Of a stretch of DNA of 64,000 nt, positions 54,501-63,613 are shown piece after piece. The DNA comes from Ipomoea triloba (lineage: Eukaryota > Streptophyta > Magnoliopsida > Solanales > Convolvulaceae), in assembly GCF_003576645.1 (NCBI RefSeq), contig NC_044930.1:19058873-19122872 (forward strand), in the 5' to 3' direction. Numbering within the stretch: position 1 is the stretch's first letter; every line of letters begins with the position of its first letter. Position numbers and translations under genes: made by a program. Under the pieces are notes generated by a model that was not told the DNA's origin, searched no databases, and saw only the letters and a program-made list of their open reading frames with translations.

Positions 54501-55596
54501 TGTTGAGGACATTCCCAGAATCGTGAATACTCCGGTGTCACTTGCGCATCCTGATGCTTGGTACTGGAAAGGTGATCTCAAAGGCCAGTATACTGTCAAG
54601 CATGGCTACAAATTGTTGGTTCGCAATACTCTTGATCAGGACAGTGGGTTTGGCTTTCAGGAGTGGAGAAAATTATGGAGTAGTAAAATCCCACCAAAGG
54701 TGCGTAATTTTTTATGGCGTTGTGTTAAAAATATTTTACCTGTGCGAGAAGTGTTACGTACTAAGGGTGTTGTGGTCAGTGGGGGTTGTCCGTTATGCCC
54801 GTCAAATTTTGAGACTGTCAACCATATTTTTTGTGAGTGTCCTATTGCTAGTCAGCTTTGGAGTGGGTTTGATCTTTTTGATGGGGGACTGTTTGTAGAT
54901 TTTGTGTCGCGTGTGCTAAATGCGGCAGACATAACCATGACTATTTTTATGGCCTCCAGATTATGGGCAATATGGACCACCCGTAATGAGATTATATGGA
55001 ATGCATATCAATTGGATTTTATGGCCCTTAGAAGACTTGCTGATGACTATGCTAGTGAGTGGCAACAAGCTATTTTGACTACTCCCTCACCTGTGACTAA
55101 TTCTGCAGATCCTACACCATTATGGAATCCGCCACCTTTTGGTTTTTTAAAGTGCAACATTGATGCTGCTCTACATGCCGACTCTGTGGGCTTTGGGGCG
55201 GTGATTCGGAACCATGAAGGGAATTTTGTTGCGGCTTACGGGGGTCATCTCCAATGTCCTCGGGATCCATATGTTGCCGAGTCCATGGCTGTGAAGGAAG
55301 CACTTACCTGGATTAAGAGTCGTTATTTAAATAATGTGATTGTTGAGTCTGACTGTTTAAATTTTTGCTCTAGTTTTAATTCTGTTAGTCAGGACTTTTC
55401 CTATGTTGGTCTTATCGTAAAGCAATGTCGGTTAATTGCTAATGACATCGGGAACATTGTTGTTCGCCATGTCAAGAGGTCAGCGAATCATGTAGCTCAT
55501 GTGCTTGCACGGGCGACTGGTTCTTCTTCTGTCCTTGGTTTTTGGGATGTTATCCCTCCTGATTGTATTTCAATTTATTTTGATGATTTAATATAA
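51562..55596 (+). CDS. LINE ORF2: endonuclease, reverse transcriptase and RNase H polyprotein
   Basis: 1344 residues, uninterrupted. An APE-type endonuclease occupies about 1-225 (SWNCRG, METKA with E36, GDFND near 136, SDH at 222-224) and nicks the target. The reverse transcriptase covers about 480-770 (SDLRPIALCN, KVDMAKAYDRMEW with D574, GIRQGDPLSPY, active site FADD at 679-682). A zf-RVT zinc region lies at about 1000-1110 (CPLCPSNFETVNHIFCECP). RNase H lies at about 1194-1325 with acidic residues D1201, E1240 and D1264; the late position reads NHVAHVLA, as also in the second LINE. It starts 83 bp after the ORF1 stop, at an ATGA. All catalytic motifs seen are intact, so the protein could be functional. 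Confidence 0.93.
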   Translation: MSTLSWNCRGLGGPRTVRELLGFVSSQRPNFVFLMETKARSMQLERLRVRMGFEGLFSVDRVGLGGGLALLWRESGMATLLSYSDNYIDVIVTMEGESLWRLTCVYGFPERARRHQAWTLLRDLKSHSKLPWVVIGDFNDIASHSEKRGHISHPDNLIRGFNDTLQDCALFDLGMQGHKFTWERGRGSEHWVEERLDRAVASSEWRELYGNAKVLNILATSSDHSAIFLDLKGRPVRRVGRRFKFESAWLLDAQCRDVVEASWRQSFTLDFPCRIHACSQDLRRWGSEHFCNFGRKVHALRSRLESLRNSRSANDIRSFKEFDQELRLLLAQEEVYWRQRSKQLWLKEGDLNTKFFHRFASHRKKINSLQSIKNSEGVWVDGQAMNEEILNYYMHIFQTTACNTTLFDRIPVRINHDMNARMLRPVEPLEVKSALFSMSPDKAPGPDGMSPAFYQSFWPIVGADLTSFVTSCFANCALPPGLNDTNVVLIPKKKVPERTSDLRPIALCNVAYKVLAKVIANRLKEVLHLIISQSQSAFVPDRLITDNIIVAGEIGHYLKRKRAGNIGWAALKVDMAKAYDRMEWGFLEGTLRALGFARDWIDLIRLCVTSVKYEILVNGETVGSVLPSRGIRQGDPLSPYIFIICAEGLSLILQQQEASGKIHGIRVARGAPSVSHLFFADDSLLFFRATDSEVHEIKSCLDLYSSASGQLVNYDKSSITFSANTEQNMCRHVASVLGVRQSVDFGRYLGVPSFIGRNKTAVFRFVEQRMRDRINSWQKQFLNKAWKEVLLKSVGQSMPIFTMSVFLLPIGVCDSIEKMMNRFWWNKGKGAARGLHWLSWSRLATPKSSGGIGFKKIHEFNIALLAKQGWRLLVNPQSLVSRILKAKYFPNVNFLEATLGNNPSYIWRSILSGQEVLREGVARRVGNGKDTPVWGCPWLLDNVDPYVTTACINELRDARVHNLLDSNGCWDYELLHDIFDVEDIPRIVNTPVSLAHPDAWYWKGDLKGQYTVKHGYKLLVRNTLDQDSGFGFQEWRKLWSSKIPPKVRNFLWRCVKNILPVREVLRTKGVVVSGGCPLCPSNFETVNHIFCECPIASQLWSGFDLFDGGLFVDFVSRVLNAADITMTIFMASRLWAIWTTRNEIIWNAYQLDFMALRRLADDYASEWQQAILTTPSPVTNSADPTPLWNPPPFGFLKCNIDAALHADSVGFGAVIRNHEGNFVAAYGGHLQCPRDPYVAESMAVKEALTWIKSRYLNNVIVESDCLNFCSSFNSVSQDFSYVGLIVKQCRLIANDIGNIVVRHVKRSANHVAHVLARATGSSSVLGFWDVIPPDCISIYFDDLI

Positions 55597-55625
55597 GTCG
55601 TGATTGTTTGGTTTTCAAAAAAAAA

Positions 55626-55643
55626 AGAAGAAGAACACGCAAA
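55626..55643 (+). repeat. LINE target-site duplication, right
   Basis: Second copy of AGAAGAAGAACACGCAAA after the A tail. Confidence 0.9.
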
Positions 55644-55818
55644 AAGACCAAAAAGCCCTTTGATTTCACGGTCAACAGACCACACAACTGACGGAGGACT
55701 AACAGTGTCCGACGTCCAAAGAGTGTGGCTAGAATCTGACCATTTTTATTATGGAGGACTAAATCTGTCAAACGCCTAATAAGTCTAGGACCAAAAGTGG
55801 AATTAACTCTATAAAAAA

Positions 55819-56014
55819 ATTAAAATTCCTTTTGAAAGTCATAATATCATATCATGATATGAAACATATGTGATCATTTTTTTTAAAGGAAAATTATTTT
55901 TTATGATGAAAATATAGATCAGAATGAGTAATTAAGCAGTTTCAGAAATAACTTACAATTAAAGAAAGAGTGATGTTGCATTATAACGATTTACTTCAAT
56001 TGATTGAGAAAGTA

Positions 56015-56076
<62 letters not shown>

Positions 56077-56118
56077 GATGATGATAAAATTTACAATAAT
56101 TACTTAAAAATGTGAACT
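55819..56118. repeat. AT-rich spacer with (TG)n(TA)n microsatellite
   Basis: A compound repeat (GT)n then (TA)n at about 56013-56072; otherwise featureless AT-rich DNA between the Pack-MULE and the second LINE. Confidence 0.85.
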
Positions 56119-56149
56119 TTTTTTTGAAAACCAAGTCAAAACTCGTAGA

Positions 56150-59100
56150 TTAAAACAAATGAGCAATAGAGTTAGGAGGAATAGCCTCCCAATACAACGG
56201 TACGTCCTGGTAAAAGGCCGTAGATGCTAAAATATGAGCCCTAGAATTACTATTCCTAGGAATATAATGCACTGAACATGAATGAAAAGAGGACATGATA
56301 GACTTAGAGGCCTCTACTGAGAACCCAACATAAGAATAGATATCGATGTGTGTAGAAATCAAGAGAGAACGTAAGGTGGAACAGTCGGTGAATAAATGCA
56401 CCGAATCCAACCCACGCCCTTTTAACCATGTAAGAACTTCCTTGCAAGCCAACGATTCTGCCATGAGGGGAGAAAAACACGCCGGGAGACGCGAGGCAAA
56501 GGCGGCAAGGAAGCTGCCGTCGTGAGATGTGAGGACCGCCCCAACCGACGTCGTCTTGGTACTGGAGTTGAATCCAGCGTCGAACTAGTAGTGCACGGCA
56601 TCGGCAGGAGTTGATGACAGAAGATGGCCATTTGTATGCGGCGGTTCTGGTGGAATTTGCGTAGGACGGTGCGGCGAATGATGGTCTGCGTTGCCCGAAT
56701 GATGGACTTGGCGCCATGCAGATGCAGCAGCTTCGGCCATCCTCCAAGTCATCGCCAGCCGTGGCAATTTCTTCTCCCAAACCGCAAGGTTCCTTGCTCT
56801 CCAGAGATGATACAGAACTGCTATCACAACAAACAAATTCTCATTGGTTAAGTTGGAGCTGACATCACCGAACCATGTAGCAAAATTGTCCCCAACAATA
56901 TTTGGTAGTTGCAATGAGGACTCATGCCATACAAGCTTTGCATAATCACACATTAGTAATGAATGCATTATAGTCTCATGCATTTGACCACACATTGAGC
57001 ATGTTGGATCCAATTCCACTCTCTTTAAAATCAAGTTGGTAGTGGTGGGCAAGACATTAGATAGAGCTTTCCAGAGAAACATTTTCCATTTTGCAGGGCA
57101 TCTAATCTTCCAAAGATGTAACCATTTGTCATAATTCTCGGGGTGGTCTTCCACCTCTCCCATAATGCATCTATAACCTTCTTTCACTGTATAACACCCA
57201 CGTGTCTGATTTGGCCAATACCAAGAATCCTTGTAATTCGGGGTTACAGGCACTTTTAAGATACGATTAACACCAGTAGTAGTAAACAAGTCCTGCAAGA
57301 TTGAGATATCCCATGTTCTTGTTTCGGGAACAATTAGCCCTGAAACCAATGCCCCATTTAGGTGACCTGGCATGGGGGTTTGAATCAAGGGATTAGGCCC
57401 ATCTGGCAACCACGGGTGCCCCCAGATGAGGGAATCACTCCCATCTCCAATCCTTCTCCTCACTCCACTACACACATGTTCATGGGCTGCCATTATACTT
57501 CTCCAGCAAAAACTTGGATTACCCCCCAAAGTAGCATCAATAAACGAGGTTTTGGGGAAATACCTGGCTTTATACACCTGCGCCACCAAGGATTGGGGCC
57601 TTGTTAGAAACCTCCAACCCTGTTTTCCTAGCATTGCAAGATTGAAAGCCCTCAAATCCTTGAAACCCAAACCCCCATATTTTTTAGGCATACACAACTT
57701 GTCCCAAGCCTTCCAGTGTATCCCTCTCTCATTTCTAGAGCCCCACCAGTACCTATTCATAGCTCTTTCAATAGACAGGCACACCGAAGCTGGAAGAAGG
57801 AAAACACTCATTGAAAAAGTAGGCATGGATTGAGCCACACTTTTCAAAAAAACTTCCTTCCCTACTTGCGAAATTAATCTTTTATTCCAGGAGCTAAACC
57901 TTTGCTTAATTTTGTCCTCTACATAAGTGAATACAACCCTTTTTTCCTTTCCAATAAAAAACGGGAGCCCCAAATATTTACCAAAGTTAGGAGCCTGTGT
58001 GACCCCCAAAACAGAAGCTACTTCATCTCTTACGGCCTCTGATGTATTTCTACTAAAGCACACACTGGATTTATGGAAATTTACTGCCTGCCCCGACATG
58101 CTTTCGTATTCAATTAGGCACTGCTTGATCACTCCCGCCTCCTGACTATTTGCCTTGAAAAATAAAAGGCTATCATCTGCAAAAAATAAATGTGAAATAG
58201 ATGGGGCACCCCGGGCTACTCTGCATCCATGAATAAATCCTCTGGCTTCTGCTTGCTGTAACAGCAACGAAAGGCCCTCAGCACAAATTATAAACAAATA
58301 GGGAGACAGAGGATCTCCTTGTCTAATGCCCCTCGTGGGAGTAACCTGACCAGCACTCCTACCATTCACCAGAAAATTATATGACACAGATGTCACACAT
58401 AACATTATCAAATCAATCCACTGACCGACAAACCCCAAAGCTGATAGCATACGACGTAGAAAGGGCCACTCCATCCGGTCATATGCCTTTGCCATATCCA
58501 ACTTTAGGGCCCCCCAGCCTCCCACGCCACATTGTTTTCTGTTGAGATAATGTCCCACCTGTGCTGCAATCAGGATGTTGTTAGTGATGAGTCGATTCGG
58601 AATAAAAGCACTCTGGGAATCTGAAATAATGTTCCCCATCAATGGTTTCATCCTATTTGCCACCATCTTAGCCATGATCTTGTAGACCACATTACACAAG
58701 GCAATGGGCCGAAGATCAGACACCACCTCCGGTCAACTCTTCTTGGGGATTAGGACTACATTGGTATTGTTCAAGCCATTCGGAAAGGAACAACTATTCA
58801 GGCAACTAAGCACAAATGCCGAGACATCCCCTCCCACCACATCCCAATAATGCTGATAGAATCCCGGATTCATTCCATCAGGACCTGGTGCCTTATCTGG
58901 GAACATAGAAAACAAGACTGCCTTTACTTCCTCCAACTTGAAAGGCCTTAATAGGACTTCATTCTGTTCTTGACTAACTCGTGGCACAATAGATGCAACA
59001 AAGGGATCCATCGAAGAAACAGAACCAGAAGATGTAAAAATCTCACGAAAATAATCAAGTACAGCAATGTTTAACTCATCATCCTCAATCCACAAGCCAG

Positions 59101-60232
59101 AATTATTTTTTAAACGAGTTAAAGTATTCTTCTTTTTACGAGCAGAAGCATACCTGTGAAAGAACTTGGTATTTGCATCCGCACTTTGCAGCTAGTGTTG
59201 CTTTGCTCTCTGCCGCCAGAAAGCCTCCTCCTGCTTCTCCAGATGGCACAATTCAGCCTCCAAGTGCTGAAATTTGGTCAAAGACTCAGTATCAAGACGG
59301 CCATGTAGCCCAGCCTGTTCCTTCTTCAATCGCCTGATTTTTTTTCCAAACTTGTGAAAATGCTCACCACCCCAACTCTGGAGCTTTCTGGCACAGTATT
59401 GTAGGCAATCCATCAATCCGTTACCCCTTCCCTCTTGCCACGCAATTTCAATCTGTTGCCTACATCCTTCATCATGTACCCAAGCCATCTCAAATCTGAA
59501 CTGTCTGCGCATGTCAGCCGACAAGCCCCCAGACTCCTTCACCCCCAAGAAGAGGGCAAAATGATCAGAGTTGCGGGTCAGAATATTAGTGACATTTGCA
59601 GCTGGTAGGGATTCACACCAATCAACACGAGCTAAAACTTTGTCTAGCCTCTTTTCCATCCACTCCTGAGTGCCCTTTCCCCTACTCCAAGTAAACTGAT
59701 GGCCCTGCATGGGTAACTGAAACTGACCACAAGAATCCAGAGTCTCCCCAAAACCGCAAAGAATACTATCTGGATGTGGATTCCCACCCCTCTTCTCATG
59801 CTGAAACAGGAGATCATTGAAATCTCCCAGAACAACCCAAGGCAGCAGTGATCTCCCTGTTAAAGTTTTCAACAGATCCCAAGCAGCATTCCTACGACTC
59901 CGCTTCGGGAATCCACAAAACCCAGTCATTCTCCAAAGCCCTAAACCTGTCACACAGACTTCAATATCAACATGGTTATTGGAGAAGCTCAACAACCTGG
60001 CAGTATTGTTTCTCCTCCATAGTAAAGCTAGACCACCACTGCGACCAACGGAATCAACGTAAAACAAACCTTCAAACCCAATCTTAACCCGGAGTCGCTC
60101 TGCATGCTCCCGGTTAACCTTAGTCTCCATGAGGAAGACAAACTCAGGCTTCTTACGGGACACTAAGTCCACAACTTCACGAACTGTACGTGGATTGCCC
60201 AAGCCACGACAGTTCCAACTTAACGTACTCAT
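56150..60232 (-). pseudogene. LINE ORF2 with three nonsense codons in one frame
   Basis: From the ATG at 60232 (MSTLSWNCRGLGNPRTV) to the stop at 56150 all segments lie in a single frame of about 1360 codons. Endonuclease: residues 1-225 (METKV, GDFNDL, NSDHFALFLG). RT: SDLRPIALCNVVYKI, KLDMAKAYDRMEWPFL, FFADDSLLFF. zf-RVT: CSMCGQMHETIMHSLLMC. RNase H: FDAGFNSSTKT, AESLACKEVLTWL, FTDCSTL. It is broken by three in-frame stops only: TAG at 59192-59194 (KQH*LQS where the other LINE has KQLWLKE, so Trp was lost), TGA at 58733-58735 (PKKS*PEVVSD) and TAG at 56585-56587 (VHY*FDAGF). No frameshift is needed. Confidence 0.9.
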
Positions 60233-60540
60233 GATGACGGGCGGGCCTGTGAACCAGTGCCCGCCACATGCAAGTTTTTTTGGACCTCAGACATAACAAC
60301 GTCCACACTACCAGCCCCCTGCCGCCTCATGCCCGAACCTGAACCTTCACGCCTACGCTTAGACACCGCCACAACCGCAACTTCCGCCTCGCAGCGTTGC
60401 GGCTCAATCGAGACTACTGGTGGCGCCGCACGGCCGACTGAAGCGGAACCAGACCCGTCATCCGACCGCGGCCGTCCCCCTACCAACACAAGCCAATTAT
60501 CACCAACCCCCCGAGGCCCCCGTCGCGAACCCGCCCGAAG
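60229..60540 (-). pseudogene. LINE ORF1 C-terminal end, 5'-truncated
   Basis: The minus-strand frame reads ...SVDVVMSEVQKNLHVAGTG and ends with a TGA that overlaps the ORF2 ATG as ATGA. It aligns with VANDVRMEDISKNLVLAGPV beyond the early stop of the other LINE's ORF1. The zinc knuckle and DUF4283 are missing through 5' truncation. Confidence 0.75.
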
Positions 60541-60768
60541 ATTTGGACCATGTTACTGGTTAATAGTTGGCAAATTATACAACAAACTTGGTAATATTTA
60601 CCTTTAAGGAGAATATAATGACACAAGGAAACAATGAATCCTGCCAGCTCAACAAAACAAATACACGTTTGCTTTGACTTGTAATACGCGGAGTATTAAG
60701 CTTTAAATCACGGTTGGATAACTTGCAGTTAAGTTCACAATATAATGTTGATCTCAAGTTACCAGTCG

Positions 60769-61144
60769 TTATATCGTGGACCATGGTCCACAATGCATTG
60801 TGGACCACGCATCATGGCTGATACTGCAGTTGTGTTGAAAGGGAACTGCAATTGCGCAGAACAGAGGCCGTTTCATCCATCTGAATCTGCAGTTATGTTG
60901 AATTGATACTGCAGTTGTGTTGAACGGATATTGCAGTTGTGTTGAATTGATACTGCAGAGTGTTGAACTGGTACTGCAATGTGTTGAACGGATGAAACGA
61001 CCTCTGTTCCGCGTAACTGCAGTTCCCTTTTAATATAACTGCAGTATCAGTTTAACACAACTGCAGTATCCGTTCAACACAATTGTAGTATCAGCATGAC
61101 CACCATGGTCCACAATGCATTGTAGACCATGGTCCACAGTATAA
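60769..61144. mobile_element. palindromic MITE with internal minisatellite
   Basis: Left TTATATCGTGGACCATGGTCC and right (complement) TTATACTGTGGACCATGGTC, each followed by CACAATGCATTGTGGACCA. The arms contain repeated TACTGCAGTTGTGTTGAACG units (about 21 bp) in opposite orientation and GGAACTGCA...CAGAGG..GTTTCATCC blocks meeting in the middle. The whole 376 bp could fold on itself. No clear target duplication and no ORF. Confidence 0.7.
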
Positions 61145-61547
61145 TTTGCGTCAAGCTACATAGAAATATTGACGTCAATCTTTTAAGTAGTTTGAACAAA
61201 TTAATATTTACAGATAAGAGAAAAGTGATGTACTTTCATATTGTACCCAAAAAAAAAACAATTAAAACTATCAAAAAGTCTGAAAATTTTAGGTGATGAT
61301 GAGATAATATTGTACTAGATCCGAAAACAAATCAATTCCCACAATTGATATGTTTAAATGTTATCAGTTTAATTCTGAGTAACACTTTCTTTGTTAAGTC
61401 TGTACATACAAGGCTAGAAAATTCACTATTTTCAATCAAAATTTTTGTTCAATAAAAATATTTATCCATTTTTTGAAGACAAAAATAACTTCTAGACGGT
61501 TGAGATAGCTTAATCAAACGATAGTTTTAGGGTCCATTTTCTATATG
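61145..61547. other. AT-rich spacer, nothing assigned
   Basis: No open frames, terminal repeats or known motifs beyond A/T runs. Confidence 0.4.
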
Positions 61548-61752
61548 CAAGTTATTCACCCTCAACCCAGTCACCAGTTTGAGCTTTCAAACGATGCAAG
61601 TAATTTGATTTCTTTCTATGGCTAGCAAACTGATGAAAAATCTTGGTATTTGAGTCCCCTTCCTTCAGCCATAATTGCTTTGATCGTTGCCTCCAGTACA
61701 GTTCCTCCTGTGCAAGCAAGAGCTGAAGTTCGGCCTCTAACGCATGGACCCT
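61548..61752 (-). pseudogene. LINE ORF2 fragment (endonuclease-RT linker)
   Basis: The minus strand encodes ALEAELQLLLAQEELYWRQR, SKQLWLKEGDSNTKIFHQFA and SHRKKSN, matching the linker of the LINE at 52545-52660 (LLLAQEEVYWRQRSKQLWLK). Only about 65 codons remain. It is flanked by inverted TTAGGGTCCAT words (61530 and 61750). Confidence 0.75.
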
Positions 61753-61765
61753 AAATAGAAAATGT

Positions 61766-61960
61766 TTAGCTCAATGGTTCAATAAGCGGTGTTTGGGAGA
61801 AGAGACCAAGGTTTGAAAATCGACAGTAGCAATGTGGGATTATGTTCACAGTGGCAAATCTCTTGTGCGCACCGATATTTGATCATGTCTGTTGAGCTAC
61901 TGAGTTACCGTGATTTACATCCTCTAACATGTTTTATCAGGTCGGGGCATGGGAAGCCCT
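61766..61960 (+). mobile_element. SINE-like segment
   Basis: TAGCTCAATGGTTCAATAAGC resembles a pol III A box and CAAGGTTTGAAAATCGA a weak B box at suitable spacing. The following text (GTGGGATTATGTTC, TCAGGTCGGGGCATGGG) is like the body of plant SINEs. Flanking duplications were not found. Confidence 0.4.
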
Positions 61961-63613
61961 TGGGTTGGTCATTGAACATTTTTGGGAGAATAAAACGTTG
62001 CAAAATTGAAAAGGGAAATTAAAGCATATATAACTAATTATGTAATAATTTATAGTTGATGAATCCGACAAAGCAAGTGGTAAAAAATATACAGAAATGG
62101 AGTTAATTCACTTTCCTACTAATTTCTTGAACTACAATAGAAATAGAAAATTGGCAAATTTCTATGTAATATTTTCAATTTCTTACTAATTAATAATTAT
62201 TAACAAAATAGGCCCTTTAATTATCGATAAAATAGTAATTAGGCCCCTCAAATTTAAAAAAATTTCATTTAAATACTCAAACTCATTAAAATCGTGTAAT
62301 TAAACCCTTTTACTTTTTTCTTTTTTTTTTTTGTTAAAAACATTAAGGTTTTTTTTTTTGAAAACCAAAAAAAAAAAACATTAAGGTTAATATATGTTAG
62401 GAATAAAATTGTAATAGTTTTGATGAGCCAATTTATAATTTTAGAAATCCCCTATTTTATTTTTAGAGTGTAGAGTTTGGACCTAAAAGGCAAGTCATGA
62501 CAATAGTTTCGTTCGAATTATTGTCTTATAGAGTTCAATTTGCAATGACTCTTGTAAGTCATTTGCTTCCACTATACGCATGAGTATATACGATCCAATG
62601 GATAAGGCCAAATTATTGTTGCTAGAAGACTCAAGTTCCAATCCTATTGAGAACATTTTGAGCTTTGGAGAGCAAGGAATGGAGCTAGTACTATCACGGC
62701 TCAAAGTCAATTTTTGGGTCAATGGAGGAAGTTTAAGTCAAATGGTCAAAGCCGAGAAGAAGTTCAAGATCCACTATCTCTACACCTTACGCTATACAAT
62801 GCTAAGAAGGATCAAATATATTTATTTGATAAATATGACCAAATGAGTTGAAACGGAGAAATGGTTAAAGACTTGAGCATATACTTATTGGTCTAGTGTT
62901 TGAAACCTACTTGCTACATTTTAATACTAAGGAAAAAGCTTTGGAGCAAGTCACACGGCCAAGTCTTTGGAGCTAGTTTTTGGTAAATAGAGTTACTTAT
63001 GGAGTAACTTTTGGTCAATGGAGCTACTTGGAGAGTAACTTTTGTTGACTCTTACCAAGACTTATGCGCGTGACACACACCAATTTAATACACGCGTGAA
63101 GAGCGCTTTAGAGCAAGTTATGGAGCAACTTGGAATGCAACTTATACTTAGTCATATTTTTGCATGCTTCATTTTCACAAGGTCCAGTACGTAATGTCCT
63201 GAACCAGAAGAAACTTGAAGGTGGTGATTTTCTGAAGATCATTGTTCATACTCAAGCAAGAGCCACCCGGAAAAATATTTGAAGATCAACTTGCCCAAGA
63301 TCAAATCAAGAATACAACAAAGTCAAGAATGTCAAGCTCTGAAGGATACAAAGTCTGCAATATCAAGCTGAGAAAGCAACAAAGTAAAAAATTGGAGGCT
63401 ACAAGTTTCAAGGATCAATCAAGCCGTAAAAGAAGACTTTGTGAACAATTTACAGAGGTGATTTGTCAAAAGTTACTAGCGACATTAAATGTGCAGATCA
63501 AATTGGAGATTTTATCAAGATCAAATTGGCAAGTTATCAGATCAACGATATGGTCATTAAATGAGAAGGTATGGCCATCAAGATCAGATTGGAATTACCA
63601 ATCAGATCAAGTG
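61961..63613. other. unassigned stretch
   Basis: AT-rich with a T/A run pair near 62330-62385. From about 62470 to 63610 composition is more balanced, with many AGATCAA words (63300-63610) and several short open frames of no recognised family. It could be interior or flank of an LTR element whose LTR begins at 63614, but no gag/pol motif, PBS or purine tract was seen. Confidence 0.4.

Larger units (their letters stand above)
50423..55625 (+). mobile_element. near-complete L1-type LINE
   Basis: About 5.2 kb: a roughly 147-bp 5' leader, ORF1 (50570-51478), a full ORF2 (51562-55596), a short 3' tail ending TTTGGTTTTC followed by a run of A, and a perfect 18-bp target duplication. It belongs to the plant L1 lineage carrying a C-terminal RNase H. 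ORF2 has no lesion. It sits inside the Pack-MULE and therefore arrived after it. Confidence 0.92.
49240..55809. mobile_element. Pack-MULE with two captured gene fragments, split by a LINE
   Basis: Terminal inverted repeats of about 150-185 bp, roughly 85% identical: the left starts GAGTTAATTCCACTTTTAGT and the complement of the right starts GAGTTAATTCCACTTTTGGT. Both continue through AATGGTCAGATTCTAGC and TTAGTCCTCCGT. A perfect 9-bp duplication TATAAAAAA proves Mutator-type insertion. Without the 5.2-kb LINE the element is about 1.35 kb. It encodes no transposase; between the TIRs are a BIG GRAIN 1-like piece (minus) and a LysM receptor-kinase piece (plus), making it a Pack-MULE that would depend on a transposase supplied elsewhere. 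Confidence 0.85.
56119..60540 (-). mobile_element. second L1-type LINE, 5'-truncated, minus strand
   Basis: On the minus strand it ends TTGGTTTTCAAAAAAAAA (56119 side), the same 3' tail as the LINE at 50423. It contains the end of ORF1 and a complete ORF2. The 5' boundary lies near 60,540, inside ORF1. I could not find a convincing target duplication. ORF2 differs clearly from the other LINE, so it is a separate subfamily. Confidence 0.85.

Noticed and set aside
56304..56780. Alternative-frame ORFs over the LINE RNase H region
   Set aside because: Shadows of the ORF2 frame, which continues through after the stop at 56585.
56119..60600. Target-site duplication for the minus-strand LINE
   Set aside because: I compared the flank left of the A tail with sequence around 60540-60700 and found no convincing repeat.
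60569..61151. Longer element bounded by GCAAATTATAC and its inverse
   Set aside because: Only about 11 bp match and the flanks show no target duplication, so the MITE was limited to 60769-61144.
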